A stretch of DNA of 54,585 bases from Pseudotamlana agarivorans (GTDB lineage: Bacteria; Bacteroidota; Bacteroidia; Flavobacteriales; Flavobacteriaceae): the NCBI RefSeq assembly GCF_001642835.1, contig NZ_LXEI01000021.1:1-54585 (forward strand). The letters are read 5' to 3'. Numbering within the stretch: position 1 is the first letter of the stretch; the number at the start of each line of letters is the position of its first letter. Positions 1 to 9,521 of the stretch are shown one piece after another. The notes under the pieces are model-generated. The model searched no databases. It was not told the origin of the DNA and worked only from the letters and a program-made list of their open reading frames with translations. The position numbers and the translations under genes were made by a program.

Positions 1-65
1 TACACTACAAAGGATATTCATATTTCTAAATCTGTTATTAGTTTATTCATTAATTTTAAACATTG

Positions 66-3017
66 TTAAAGATTTACAATTAATTTTAATGTGTTTATAG
101 TGTTGTCTGATAAAAATACTTTCACGAAATAAATTCCATCGCTTAACTTACTCGTGTCATAAACTATGTTAGATAATTTCTTGTCAGACTCTTGATGAAG
201 CATTTTTCCAGACAAATCCCAAATTTCAAATTTTTCTATATTAGAGTTTGTCATTGATTCGATGGTTATAACATTTTCTGATGGATTTGGATAAATTCTA
301 ACGGTATTAAAATTGTTGTTTTTAATAGTCTCGTAGTTATTGTTACTTAAAGTTAAGGCATCAATTTCTGTAACATAAAGCTCTGTACCGCTAATATTAT
401 TTTTAGCACTAAAATATAAGTGGTTATCAGTAGCAGCCATTTCCTCTATTGCATTTTCATTTTCAAAATTTGGTCCATTTAGAATATTTATATCTAACTG
501 CAATGGTGTATTTAGTTGATCATTAGTTATCCAGATTTTCTGCGGTATTAATTCGGCTAAATAAAGGAGATTATCATTGTAACATGTAAGATTTCTTATA
601 GACAAAAAATCTGTGGTATCTGATCCAGTAATTTTTTCTGTGTTGGAGCCATCGGTTCTCCATAATTCCTGTTGGGAACTAGAGGAGTCATTTAAAAGAA
701 AATAAAAATGGTTTCCGCAAATCAAACCATTAACAATGTCTCCATACCTCATGGTTTCATGAGTGCTAGAATCAAATAACAGCGTAGTGCCTTCTAAAGT
801 TCCATCAGTTTTAACGAGTTTATTTTTGTTATCTGTCACAAAGTACACTTCGTTATTTGAGTTTGATTTAGTGCTTAGGTCAATTCCGTTAATTAAATCG
901 TATAGAAAAATGGTGTTTTCTTGTGTACCATCTGTAGCATATAAATCTTCATTATAATAAATAAGTAATTTGTTGTTGATTCCAGAAAAAATCCCGGCAT
1001 CGCGTAAAAAGGGGATTTCAATAATACCTTCTCGTGTTCCATCAGTTTTCCATACCCCTCTTTCATTTCCAGTTCCGAAACCACTATAGTAAATGTAACC
1101 ATCCATAAGTGTAAAATTATCTGGATTGCCATCACTGTTGTAATCTCCAACATATAAATCATGTAATAAGTATGTACCTGTCTCTGTTCCATCACTTCTC
1201 CATAACTCAAAGCCGTGCACGCCGTCATCGGCAGAAAAGTATAGTATATCATTGATTACAGTAAACTTCTGAGTGTAGTTAAAGTTCCGCATACTACTTC
1301 CTTTACCAGTTCTTATATCTTTAACCATATAAGTTCCGCTTTCTGATCCATCACTTCTCCAAAGTTCGAAGCCATGGGTACTATCATTTGCACTAAAATA
1401 TAAGACACCGTTTATTTCTCTAATGAATGTTCTGTCATCCATAAAATTATAGCCTGGAATAATGTTATTTATTAATTTCGTGCTATTAATTGTACCATCA
1501 CTTCTATATAATTCATTACCATTTTTATTACCACGAGCTCTAAAAACTAAAGAGCCATTTAAATTTGAAAATCTAGATGGATTACTGCTATACGAATAAT
1601 TCAAATCAGCAAAAAGGGAAGTGCCTTCAATTGTGCTGTCTGTTATCCATAATTCGTTGCCGTTAAGTTCATTTTTACCTGTAACTATCGTAGAATTATT
1701 GTACGTAATAAAGTTTGGTTCTAAATCAGAATTATTGCTGTCTTCAACGTTTGATAATTGAAATGTGCCACTTGGTGAACCGTCGCTAACCCATAATTTT
1801 TTATACGGCGAATTATCGCTGTTTATGAAAAATAGGAGTTTGTTATTTACCTTATCTAAATAAAATTTATTAACCTGTGAAGATAACGGTCCGATATTAA
1901 TATCTTTGAATAAAACCGTTCCAGCTTCAGTTCCATCTGTTTTCCATATTTCTGTTCCATGAATATCATCATTTGCTAAAAAGTAGACTTCATTGTTAAA
2001 TGTTATAAATGTGTTGTTGCTGTACGATAAACTAGGATAAATAGAATTATTAATATTTTTGATTAAAGTAGTGCCACTTTCAGTTCCGTCACTTTTCCAT
2101 ATTTCTGTCCCATTTGTTAAGTCGTTTGCTTCAAAAATTATATAATTGTTAGTTGTGCTGCCTTTTAGTGAATATGCGCTTGATCCATAACCTACTGTTA
2201 TATCTTTTACCATCGTTGTTCCAGCCTCAGTACCATCACTTTTCCATAATTCATATCCATTAATACCATTGTTTGCAAAGAAGTAAAAGAAACCTTTTAA
2301 AGTTAAAAACTGATTTCCATTATCTAATCCAGAATAATTTTTATTAATGTTCTTTACTATCGTTGTTCCAGCTTCAGTTCCATCGCTTTTCCATAGTTCA
2401 ATTCCATTTGTTCCATCATTTGCCGTGAAATAAATGTTATTATTAAAAATGAATAAATCATTTGGACTTCCATTACCGTTTGGGTTAATGTCTTTTATCA
2501 TTACTGTTCCAGCTTCAGTTCCGTCGCTTTTCCATAATTCGTCGCCGTCAACATCATTAGTAGCAGTAAAAATTAATGTGCCATTATAATTTATTAAATT
2601 AGTGAGACCGTTGTAAGAACTGTTGTCTGAACGAATATCTTTTACCATCACAGTTCCTCCTTTAGTTCCGTCACTTTTCCATAATTCTGAACCATGAACT
2701 CCATCGTCTGCGGAGAAATAAAGAGTACTACCAATAACGATTAAAGACTTCGGGTTGGATGAGTATTGTCCTTTATTTATATCTTTAAACATCATAGTGC
2801 CCTCAGGAGTTCCATTTGAATACCATAATTCTCTTCCAAAGTTTTGAAAAGAGCCATTAGTAGCAGTAAAATAAAAACCATTTTTAAAAGCAACTAAGTT
2901 TTGAGGGTCACTATCATCATGAAAATTTAATTCTATTAGTGTAGCATCTATAGTCGTCTGGGCTGTAATAAGTTTTATTGCGAAAAATAGAACTAAAAGA
3001 GTAATGCTGTATTTCAT
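66..3017 (-). CDS. Secreted ELWxSDGT-repeat protein with T9SS sorting domain
   Basis: 983 aa. A signal peptide (about residues 1-19, ending ITA-Q) is followed by some 16 copies of a 50-60 residue unit whose core reads E-[LI]-W-[KR]-S/T-D-G-T-x-x-G-T, each preceded by a 'YFSANDxxHGxELW' type strand. Such repeats are known from flavobacterial hyalin-like/ELWxxDGT proteins and probably fold as a beta-propeller-like or beta-rich surface structure; the ligand is unknown. The last ~75 residues (IYPNPSENVITIE ... GIYFVKV) are a type A T9SS C-terminal domain, so the protein should cross the outer membrane and be anchored or released. It is a single-gene unit with ATG start. Repeats 2-5 are nearly identical at the core, suggesting recent internal duplication. 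Confidence 0.9.
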   Translation of the reverse strand: MKYSITLLVLFFAIKLITAQTTIDATLIELNFHDDSDPQNLVAFKNGFYFTATNGSFQNFGRELWYSNGTPEGTMMFKDINKGQYSSNPKSLIVIGSTLYFSADDGVHGSELWKSDGTKGGTVMVKDIRSDNSSYNGLTNLINYNGTLIFTATNDVDGDELWKSDGTEAGTVMIKDINPNGNGSPNDLFIFNNNIYFTANDGTNGIELWKSDGTEAGTTIVKNINKNYSGLDNGNQFLTLKGFFYFFANNGINGYELWKSDGTEAGTTMVKDITVGYGSSAYSLKGSTTNNYIIFEANDLTNGTEIWKSDGTESGTTLIKNINNSIYPSLSYSNNTFITFNNEVYFLANDDIHGTEIWKTDGTEAGTVLFKDINIGPLSSQVNKFYLDKVNNKLLFFINSDNSPYKKLWVSDGSPSGTFQLSNVEDSNNSDLEPNFITYNNSTIVTGKNELNGNELWITDSTIEGTSLFADLNYSYSSNPSRFSNLNGSLVFRARGNKNGNELYRSDGTINSTKLINNIIPGYNFMDDRTFIREINGVLYFSANDSTHGFELWRSDGSESGTYMVKDIRTGKGSSMRNFNYTQKFTVINDILYFSADDGVHGFELWRSDGTETGTYLLHDLYVGDYNSDGNPDNFTLMDGYIYYSGFGTGNERGVWKTDGTREGIIEIPFLRDAGIFSGINNKLLIYYNEDLYATDGTQENTIFLYDLINGIDLSTKSNSNNEVYFVTDNKNKLVKTDGTLEGTTLLFDSSTHETMRYGDIVNGLICGNHFYFLLNDSSSSQQELWRTDGSNTEKITGSDTTDFLSIRNLTCYNDNLLYLAELIPQKIWITNDQLNTPLQLDINILNGPNFENENAIEEMAATDNHLYFSAKNNISGTELYVTEIDALTLSNNNYETIKNNNFNTVRIYPNPSENVITIESMTNSNIEKFEIWDLSGKMLHQESDKKLSNIVYDTSKLSDGIYFVKVFLSDNTINTLKLIVNL

Positions 3018-3066
3018 ATTTAGTTTGTTGTATTTTAATTTGTTGAGATGTTTTCAGCTTGTTTAA

Positions 3067-3723
3067 TTATATTTTGTACTCTAATCCCAAACTAATAACA
3101 GATGATTTAATGTTATAGTTTCGTTCAATTAATCCGAAAAAGTATCTTGTGTTTACACTAATTTTTTCTGAAAAATTATAACCAACTCCAAAGGTCAATC
3201 CGAAATCAAATTTGTCATAATCAAAATCGGCAGATTCTATTGGTGTTTCAGAATCATCCGGAATTGGGTTTTTGGTAATATGTTCCTTTCTGTTTACGAT
3301 GTACCCAAATTGCGGACCACCTTCAAGATAAAACTTGTTATTAATAAGGTATTGCGCAACAATAGGGAGGATAATTGTAGATTCATTAATATTTAATTCA
3401 AAGTCACCATATGTTGGAGGCGAGTATTCAGACTCCACAAATTCAAGATTTTTATTAGCAAATTTGGCGCCTTGCAAGGCAAAAATTAGTTCAGGTTGCA
3501 CCCTAAAATCATTAGATATTTCAAAATTCACAAGTCCACCAACATAAAAACCAACTTTCCTGGCGTAATGAATATCTTTAATATAAGGAAATATATATCT
3601 GGGTGTGTAAGACGAATAATTAGCTCCGGCTTTAAACCCGATGGTTATTTCGGTGTTTTGCGCTTTTGCATTATAGCTGAAGACTAAAAGAAGACATGTT
3701 ACTAAGAAGAGGTGTTTGTTCAT
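3067..3723 (-). CDS. Outer membrane beta-barrel protein, porin-like (PorT/OMP_b-brl type)
   Basis: 218 aa, with signal peptide at residues 1-21 (cleavage after AKA). The mature part starts with the strand 'EITIGFKAGANYSSY' and continues with alternating amphipathic strands and acidic loops, ending in a short terminal strand (VISLGLEYKI). This is typical of the small 8-stranded outer membrane beta-barrel families common in Bacteroidetes. No catalytic motif is seen and its ligand is unknown. It lies 49 bases downstream of the start of the neighbouring ELW-repeat gene on the same strand, so cotranscription is possible. Confidence 0.75.
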   Translation of the reverse strand: MNKHLFLVTCLLLVFSYNAKAQNTEITIGFKAGANYSSYTPRYIFPYIKDIHYARKVGFYVGGLVNFEISNDFRVQPELIFALQGAKFANKNLEFVESEYSPPTYGDFELNINESTIILPIVAQYLINNKFYLEGGPQFGYIVNRKEHITKNPIPDDSETPIESADFDYDKFDFGLTFGVGYNFSEKISVNTRYFFGLIERNYNIKSSVISLGLEYKI

Positions 3724-3891
3724 TGTATTGTTTGTTTATTGGGCACAATTTTATCGGCTATAACTAGTTGCGAGGTGTTGTAGTTCATTTAGTTATTATG
3801 TGCAAAATTGAAAATCCTCGAGAAATAGCAGTTTCATATAACCAATTTAAAATTGAAATTTGTTTAATCAATATATGTTCGTTAAAGCGTT

Positions 3892-5208
3892 TTAATGAGT
3901 AATTATTATCTTTTTAGTAATAGATTTTGAATTATTTCTCAGCCTCAAGAGGTATACTCCAGAATTCAGATTTTCTGTTTCGATAATAATATTATGTTGT
4001 CCACTAGAATAATATTGATTAGAAATAACTTGAATGAGGTTACCTATAGAATCAAATAGATTTATCATATAATTATCTTGCTCTTTACTATAAAGCCCTA
4101 TGGTAGCAATTTTATCTGCCGGATTAGGGAAAACTGAAACAGAAAAGTCTGTGTCTTTAATTAATTGGTTTTCTGTACTTAATGTGTTTGAAGCTTCACA
4201 AGTGGTTTGGAAGGAGCTAAAGTCAATTAACCCCAGTGAAGAGTCGTCTATCGCATGATAAATACCATCCTCAATTTCGCTTGAAACAGTTGTATGCCAA
4301 TAATTATTAGTCAAATTCAGTCCAATTTGGTTTTCATGTTTGATATTGTACTGCGTATTATTGTAAATGCAATTGTTGAAAAAGCTATTTACGGGACTAC
4401 CACTTTCTCCTTTTACTATAAATCCTATATTGTTATTGATTACAATATTATTCTTAACGATACTAGATGTGAATAATTTAATGTCAAGGGCAATGTTGTT
4501 ATTTTCGAATAAATTTCCATCAATATTCGCACTGAAGCTAAATAGAGCAGTCCCTGTATTGCCTCTAAAAATATTGTTATTAATATATGTGTCAAAAGCA
4601 TACCCAATTCCAATAGTGTTATTCTCAAAACTACAGTTTAACACTTCAGAATAATTAAGTGAATTAATTGCTGTGTCATTATTTTCGAAAATACAGTTAT
4701 AAAAATTGTTTTCCTCCGAAGAGTCTACATCAATAGCTATATTGTTTTTATAAAATTTTGAGTTGCTTATGCTCCAAACCGGATCGGAGCCATAAACAAT
4801 TGTTTCTTTAGTATCTACAGCTATCTTGGCATGTGAAATTTCTATAAATTCAAGTTTAGAGTTATCTAAGCTCGTACGATTAACAAATCTTAAACCTTTC
4901 CATATTCCAATAGTCGGATTCTGTGATGAAGATTTAAATATTATTTTATCCTTATTTGTACCAATAGCTTGCAAGTTTCCACCTCTTATTTCTAGTTCTT
5001 TTGAGTCATTAAATTCAACTAAAACACCAGGCTCAATAGTTAATTTGATGTTGTCAAAAAGTACTACGTTATCTGTTACCAAGTATGGACTTTTGTCTAT
5101 AGACCAAGTAGTATCTGTAAAGATTCCTCCACTAACGGAAGTTTGAGCGTATAGTTGGTTAAATAATAAGATTGATAGAATAATTTTAAAAAAAGTCTTT
5201 TTTTTCAT
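3892..5208 (-). CDS. Right-handed beta-helix repeat protein with T9SS sorting domain
   Basis: 438 aa. Signal peptide 1-21 (LLFNQLYA-Q). Residues ~40-110 hold the IEPGV-VEF entry seen in pectate-lyase-like folds, and ~110-320 carry short asparagine-rich turns (NNIFRGNTG, NLFENNNIA, NCIYNNTQ) repeated about every 22 residues, as expected for a parallel beta-helix. Residues ~355-438 form a type A T9SS tail (VFPNPADK ... GVYLLRLRN). Proteins of this build are often adhesins or polysaccharide-binding proteins; no lyase active site can be pointed to, so an enzyme role is not claimed. Confidence 0.85.
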   Translation of the reverse strand: MKKKTFFKIILSILLFNQLYAQTSVSGGIFTDTTWSIDKSPYLVTDNVVLFDNIKLTIEPGVLVEFNDSKELEIRGGNLQAIGTNKDKIIFKSSSQNPTIGIWKGLRFVNRTSLDNSKLEFIEISHAKIAVDTKETIVYGSDPVWSISNSKFYKNNIAIDVDSSEENNFYNCIFENNDTAINSLNYSEVLNCSFENNTIGIGYAFDTYINNNIFRGNTGTALFSFSANIDGNLFENNNIALDIKLFTSSIVKNNIVINNNIGFIVKGESGSPVNSFFNNCIYNNTQYNIKHENQIGLNLTNNYWHTTVSSEIEDGIYHAIDDSSLGLIDFSSFQTTCEASNTLSTENQLIKDTDFSVSVFPNPADKIATIGLYSKEQDNYMINLFDSIGNLIQVISNQYYSSGQHNIIIETENLNSGVYLLRLRNNSKSITKKIIITH

Positions 5209-5281
5209 GTTGATTTTATGCTTTTCGAATATTCAAGCGCAAAGCATATGCGCCTAAACACTAATAGGTTTAAATAAGATT

Positions 5282-6346
5282 TTATTTAGTAGAAATAGTA
5301 ATAAGCTTAGATTGATTCCAGTTCTCACCTTGAATTTTTAGAATGTAATTTCCGTTTGAAAGTGAAGAAACATCAAGCTTTATCTCTGAAGCCGTGTTCA
5401 AAGATTGCTCCAATACTTTTTTTCCATCCATAGTGAAAATCTGTAGCGTTTGGGCTTTTGGTGAGATTTGTTTTAAAAATAGGGTGTCATTCACCGGATT
5501 CGGATATATTATAAACCCATTTTCAGATGCGATATCGGTGTTGGATAGGGTTGAGGTTTCTTCAATACTAAAATTAGCATACAAAAGCGTTTCATCTCTA
5601 AGATCCGCTACGCTATTTAAACTTCTATAAATACCCCATTTCGGACGTACAAAAGAGGCTCCAGGTCTCCAGTTATTAATATTGTTATTGGTGTATGAAA
5701 ATAGAGTGCTGTTATCACTAACTTTTTTAATAATAATATCATAAGTTCCCGCCGTACCGTATTCAATGGTTTCTGTAACCTCTAACCAAGTGCCAACAAG
5801 AGGAGATAAAGCTGTTTTCTTTACCGTAGTTTGCGAGTTTGTTTCGGCATAGCGTAACTCCAGTTGATCTGGATTGCCTTTGCGTGTGGTTAAGGTATAC
5901 ATAGGCATACTCTCCAACGAACCACCAACAGATTTTAATTGATGAATATGAGTGAAACTCGATGAAGATTGAAAGCCTTGTTCAAGTTTAAATTTCCATT
6001 TATAGATTACGGTTTCGCCTTCAATACCTAATAAATTATCAGGCGATTGGTCGTAAGTTTTAATTTCATTGCGTTGTCTGTCGTAATTGATACAACGGTC
6101 ATTGTCTTCATTAGCATGAATATGAAAGCGAAACACGTAGCTGTTTAAAGTGTTATCAAAAACTTCATCTATATGATCGCCAAAGCTAGTATGACTGCAA
6201 TCTGGAGTTTCTATAGGATTGTAGCCAGGAGCTAAAACCGATGTTATAAGGGCGTAGGTGTCTCCTGGGCCATCGGCATCCAGTACGACTTGTGCTTGGC
6301 CAAAAAGGGGAAGCATAACTAAGCTTAAAGAAATAAGTAGTTTCAT
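5282..6346 (-). CDS. Secreted concanavalin A-like (polysaccharide-lyase-like) protein with T9SS tail
   Basis: 354 aa; signal peptide 1-18 (LPLFGQA-Q). Residues ~20-265 contain a jelly-roll-like sequence with 'VIYKWKFKLEQGF', 'FTHIHQLKS', 'GTWLEVTETIEYG' and 'RPKWGIYRSL' segments. This pattern is seen in heparin-lyase-I-like and related alginate/ulvan-type polysaccharide lyases, where the sequence 'W-K/R-F ... HIHQLK' lies in the carbohydrate groove. The exact PL family cannot be assigned by eye. Residues ~279-354 form a T9SS type A tail (IIYPNPVNDTLFL ... GNYILKI). With its beta-helix neighbour it suggests surface handling of marine polysaccharide. No SusC/SusD pair is present in the window. 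Confidence 0.7.
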   Translation of the reverse strand: MKLLISLSLVMLPLFGQAQVVLDADGPGDTYALITSVLAPGYNPIETPDCSHTSFGDHIDEVFDNTLNSYVFRFHIHANEDNDRCINYDRQRNEIKTYDQSPDNLLGIEGETVIYKWKFKLEQGFQSSSSFTHIHQLKSVGGSLESMPMYTLTTRKGNPDQLELRYAETNSQTTVKKTALSPLVGTWLEVTETIEYGTAGTYDIIIKKVSDNSTLFSYTNNNINNWRPGASFVRPKWGIYRSLNSVADLRDETLLYANFSIEETSTLSNTDIASENGFIIYPNPVNDTLFLKQISPKAQTLQIFTMDGKKVLEQSLNTASEIKLDVSSLSNGNYILKIQGENWNQSKLITISTK

Positions 6347-6493
6347 GGTGTCTTTATTTGGTTGGTTTATGGGCGGCTAAAAATAGTTTAAAATATTTTA
6401 TTCGACGTATTTTCTTATTAATCTTCAGTTAATTTTAATCATAATTTTACCTATTTCTTGTTTCTGTATAAAATGTGTTATTTTTATAGGGCT

Positions 6494-7624
6494 ATGAAAG
6501 ATAAAAAGACACTAAAAAAGGGTTTCATATTTAAAAGTTATGAAGCACCTTATCAGTCACCTTTTGATAAACTCTTTGAAATTTTCAAGGAGCTTATTAC
6601 ACATACTTCTGGTGATTTTGACGAAGCCATTGATTGGTTGAGGGAGTTAGATGTCGAATACAAACTAACAACACCCGATTATACCATAGATGATTTTATT
6701 GAAGACCTTAAAAAGAAAGGCTATATCCGTGAGGAAATTAAATCCGATGGTAAAGGCGGTACAGCCATTACAGCTAAAACCGAACGTGCCATTAGGCAGC
6801 AAGCGTTAAATCATATTTTCGGAAAAATAAAGCGTAGCGGACAAGGAAATCATAAAAGTAAAAGTTCGGGCGCTGGCGATGAACATACGGGCGATTTTAG
6901 AAACTATCAATTTGGAGATGCTCTAGATAAGGTGTCTATGACTGAAAGTTTGAAAAATGCTCAGATAAGTCATGGCATAGGTGATTTTACCCTGTCGGAA
7001 GACGATTTAGTAGTTGAAGAAACCATGCATAAGTCACAAATGAGTACCGTGCTTATGATTGATATAAGCCACAGTATGATTTTGTATGGTGAAGATCGTA
7101 TTACCCCAGCAAAAAGAGTAGCCATGGCTTTAGCAGAATTAATTACCACACGCTACCCGAAAGACACGCTCGATATTTTGGTTTTTGGAAACGATGCATG
7201 GCAAATTGAAATAAAAGACTTGCCGTATCTGAAAGTTGGACCGTACCATACCAACACTGTTGCAGGACTGCAATTGGCTATGGATTTACTCCGCAGAAAG
7301 CGAAACACCAACAAGCAAATTTTTATGATAACCGATGGGAAACCCAGTTGCTTAAGACTTCCCGATGGAGAATATTATAAAAACAGTATGGGATTAGATG
7401 CGCATATCGTTAATAAATGCTATGCCATGGCACAACAAGCCAGACGTTTGCATATTCCTATAACGACTTTCATGATTGCTAAAGATGCCTATTTAATGCA
7501 ATTTGTTCGTGAGTTTACTTATGCGAATCAAGGCAAAGCGTTTTACACGGGTATTAAAGGCTTGGGAGAAATGATTTTTGAAGATTACGAAACCAATAGG
7601 AAGAAAAGGATTAGGGGGAGTTGA
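6494..7624 (+). CDS. VWA domain protein, partner of the MoxR-type ATPase
   Basis: 376 aa from the ATG at 6494; an upstream in-frame TTG at 6458 would add 12 poor residues (MFLYKMCYFYRA) and is not preferred. The C-terminal half is a von Willebrand A domain with a MIDAS motif D190-I-S-H-S, and 'MITDGKPS' as the later metal-site aspartate segment. The N-terminal half is charged and helical. Such proteins pair with MoxR/ChlI-type AAA+ ATPases to act as metal-dependent adaptors in a chelatase- or chaperone-like machine; the client here is unknown. The ATPase follows after a 206-base spacer filled with low-complexity repeats. Confidence 0.85.
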   Translation: MKDKKTLKKGFIFKSYEAPYQSPFDKLFEIFKELITHTSGDFDEAIDWLRELDVEYKLTTPDYTIDDFIEDLKKKGYIREEIKSDGKGGTAITAKTERAIRQQALNHIFGKIKRSGQGNHKSKSSGAGDEHTGDFRNYQFGDALDKVSMTESLKNAQISHGIGDFTLSEDDLVVEETMHKSQMSTVLMIDISHSMILYGEDRITPAKRVAMALAELITTRYPKDTLDILVFGNDAWQIEIKDLPYLKVGPYHTNTVAGLQLAMDLLRRKRNTNKQIFMITDGKPSCLRLPDGEYYKNSMGLDAHIVNKCYAMAQQARRLHIPITTFMIAKDAYLMQFVREFTYANQGKAFYTGIKGLGEMIFEDYETNRKKRIRGS

Positions 7625-7830
7625 AAAATTAACAATGAAAAATTAAAAGTTAATAATGAAAAGTTGACAACAAACTTTATGCGGTGTGTTATTCAGCTTT
7701 GAAACTCTGATACTTTGTTTCTTTGATACTTTACATTTCTGAAACTCTAGCTTTAGATGATATGTCAACTACCAGTTACCAAAAATCAACAACCAGTAAT
7801 CAATAATAAATAGTCAATTTCAATTTTAGT
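7625..7830. other. Low-complexity spacer between VWA and MoxR genes
   Basis: No gene seen. The spacer opens with two imperfect copies of a TTAACAATGAAAA/TTAATAATGAAAA unit (7627-7665), then runs through degenerate 'TTTGAAACTCTGATACTTTG' words and 'CAACTACCAGTTACC / CAACAACCAGTAATC' words. These look like decayed short repeats of the kind that litter flavobacterial intergenic DNA. Related TTTCAAAG words occur at 14630-14785. Confidence 0.6.
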
Positions 7831-9288
7831 ATGAATATAAAAACACTAGGGGAGCTTAAAGCTTCTGGATATCAAAGTAAATCTATAAAAGACGAATTAA
7901 GAACGAATTTAATTCAGAAAATAAAAAATAAAGAAACCACATTTGAAGGAGTTCATGGTTATGAGCATACTGTAATTCCAGAGTTGGAACGTGCTATCTT
8001 ATCACGTCACAATATTAATTTGTTGGGTTTACGAGGACAAGCAAAAACACGATTGGCGCGTTTGATGCTAAATTTATTGGACGAGTATATACCATACGTT
8101 GAAGGTTCTGAGATTAACGACGATCCGTTGCAACCTATTTCGAGATTTGCTGTGGAACTTATTAAAGAAAAAGGAGACGATACGCCAATCGCTTGGTTAC
8201 ATCGAAGCGAACGATTTGCTGAAAAACTAGCAACACCAGATGTTACGGTAGCCGATATTATTGGTGACGTCGATCCTATTAAAGCGGCGAATTTAAAGTT
8301 AAGCTACGCCGACGATCGCGTGATTCACTACGGGATGATTCCTAGAGCCAATCGCTGTATTTTTGTAATTAACGAATTGCCCGATTTACAAGCGCGTATC
8401 CAAGTAGCACTTTTTAATATTTTGCAAGAGGGCGATATTCAAATTCGAGGTTTTAAATTACGATTACCCTTAGATATTCAGTTTTTGTTTACAGCAAATC
8501 CAGAAGATTACACCAATAGAGGTAGTATTGTAACCCCGTTAAAAGATCGAATAGGATCGCAAATTTTAACCCATTATCCAGTAAATATCGAAACGGCTAG
8601 GCAAATTACAGAGCAGGAAGCCAAGCTCGTAGAAGCTCAGAAATCTATGGTTTTAGTACCTGATTTGGCAAGAGATTTATTAGAACAAATCGTATTTGAA
8701 GCCCGTGAGAACGATTATATCGATGCTAAAAGTGGGGTAAGTGCCCGTTTAAGTATTACCGCTTTAGAAAATTTACTGAGTACGGCCGAGCGTCGAGCCT
8801 TATTAGCTGGCGACGACCAAACCATGGTACGCTTATCCGATTTTGTTGGTATCATCCCGTCTATTACAGGGAAAGTGGAGTTGGTTTACGAAGGGGAACA
8901 GGAAGGTGCAGCACTTGTAGCTTATAATTTAATAGGAGAGGCCGTTAAAAGTTTGTTTGTCGAGTATTTTCCTAAAATTGAAAAACTTAAAAAGCAAGAT
9001 GATGAAAGCGATTATGATGATATTGTCTCTTGGTTTTTCAACCAAAAGGAAGGTTTTGAGCTGTTAGACGATGCTAAGGATAAAGAATATCAACGATTAC
9101 TGGGCGCTATCACACCTTTAGACGATCTGCTAGCAAAGCATCAACCTAATTTAGCACAAGAAGACAGTTATTTTGTAAAGGAGTTTGTACTGTGGGCGCT
9201 TGTAGAATTTAAAGAACTAAGTAAACACCGCTTTACGGAAGGGATTCAATTTAAGGATCCTTATGGCAGTTTTATAAGTGGAATCTAA
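7831..9288 (+). CDS. MoxR/magnesium-chelatase-type AAA+ ATPase
   Basis: 485 aa. The Walker A loop is G66-L-R-G-Q-A-K-T (GxxGxAKT form); a later 'RCIFVINELPDLQARIQVALFNILQEG' segment is the Walker B with the helix-2 insert typical of the ChlI/MoxR clade, and 'FLFTANPEDYTNRG' is sensor 1 with 'PLKDRIGSQI' as the arginine finger region. Residues ~380-485 form a helical lid/C-terminal extension. Together with the VWA gene upstream it makes a MoxR-VWA pair, thought to remodel or metallate a protein substrate with ATP. The substrate cannot be inferred here. Confidence 0.88.
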   Translation: MNIKTLGELKASGYQSKSIKDELRTNLIQKIKNKETTFEGVHGYEHTVIPELERAILSRHNINLLGLRGQAKTRLARLMLNLLDEYIPYVEGSEINDDPLQPISRFAVELIKEKGDDTPIAWLHRSERFAEKLATPDVTVADIIGDVDPIKAANLKLSYADDRVIHYGMIPRANRCIFVINELPDLQARIQVALFNILQEGDIQIRGFKLRLPLDIQFLFTANPEDYTNRGSIVTPLKDRIGSQILTHYPVNIETARQITEQEAKLVEAQKSMVLVPDLARDLLEQIVFEARENDYIDAKSGVSARLSITALENLLSTAERRALLAGDDQTMVRLSDFVGIIPSITGKVELVYEGEQEGAALVAYNLIGEAVKSLFVEYFPKIEKLKKQDDESDYDDIVSWFFNQKEGFELLDDAKDKEYQRLLGAITPLDDLLAKHQPNLAQEDSYFVKEFVLWALVEFKELSKHRFTEGIQFKDPYGSFISGI

Positions 9289-9411
9289 GGTTTTTCTGGG
9301 CTATTTTCATATTCATGGAATAAATAGCATATATTTTTAAATATTTATTTTGAGGTATGTAATATTTTTATTTCAGTAAAAATAAAATGGACAGTTCATA
9401 TCCAATTCGAT

Positions 9412-9515
9412 AAAGGACGGTTTAGTGGCTTTTTTTGCGTAAATTAAGCCAATAACCATGTTTTTTTGCTTGTTTTTAGTAAAATTCAATCGAAAATTCA
9501 CAAAAACCGTCTTTT
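9412..9515 (+). promoter_or_regulatory. Structured leader with alternative hairpins before the disaccharide operon
   Basis: Two pairings compete. Pairing 1: 9419-9422 GGTT and 9426-9431 TGGCTT pair with 9446-9451 AAGCCA and 9454-9457 AACC. Pairing 2: 9412-9423 (AAAGGACGGTTT) pairs over 12 bp, one of them G-U, with 9504-9515 (AAACCGTCTTTT), followed by more T and ending 6 bases before the ATG at 9522. Both use 9419-9422, so they are mutually exclusive. Pairing 2 either hides the start codon or acts as a terminator-like stem. An overlapping small ORF (9458-9541, 27 codons) begins inside. No known riboswitch class was recognised. Confidence 0.4.
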
Positions 9516-9521
9516 TAAAAT

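Noticed and set aside
893-1252. 119-codon ORF inside the ELW-repeat gene on the same strand
   Set aside because: Out-of-frame reading of the repeat gene; no independent start context.
1180-2710. Regularly spaced TCAGTTCCATC...TTTTCCATA words suggestive of a CRISPR array
   Set aside because: Spacing is 150-190 bases and in frame with the ELWxSDGT codons, so they are protein repeats. No cas genes and no CRISPR array were seen anywhere in the window.
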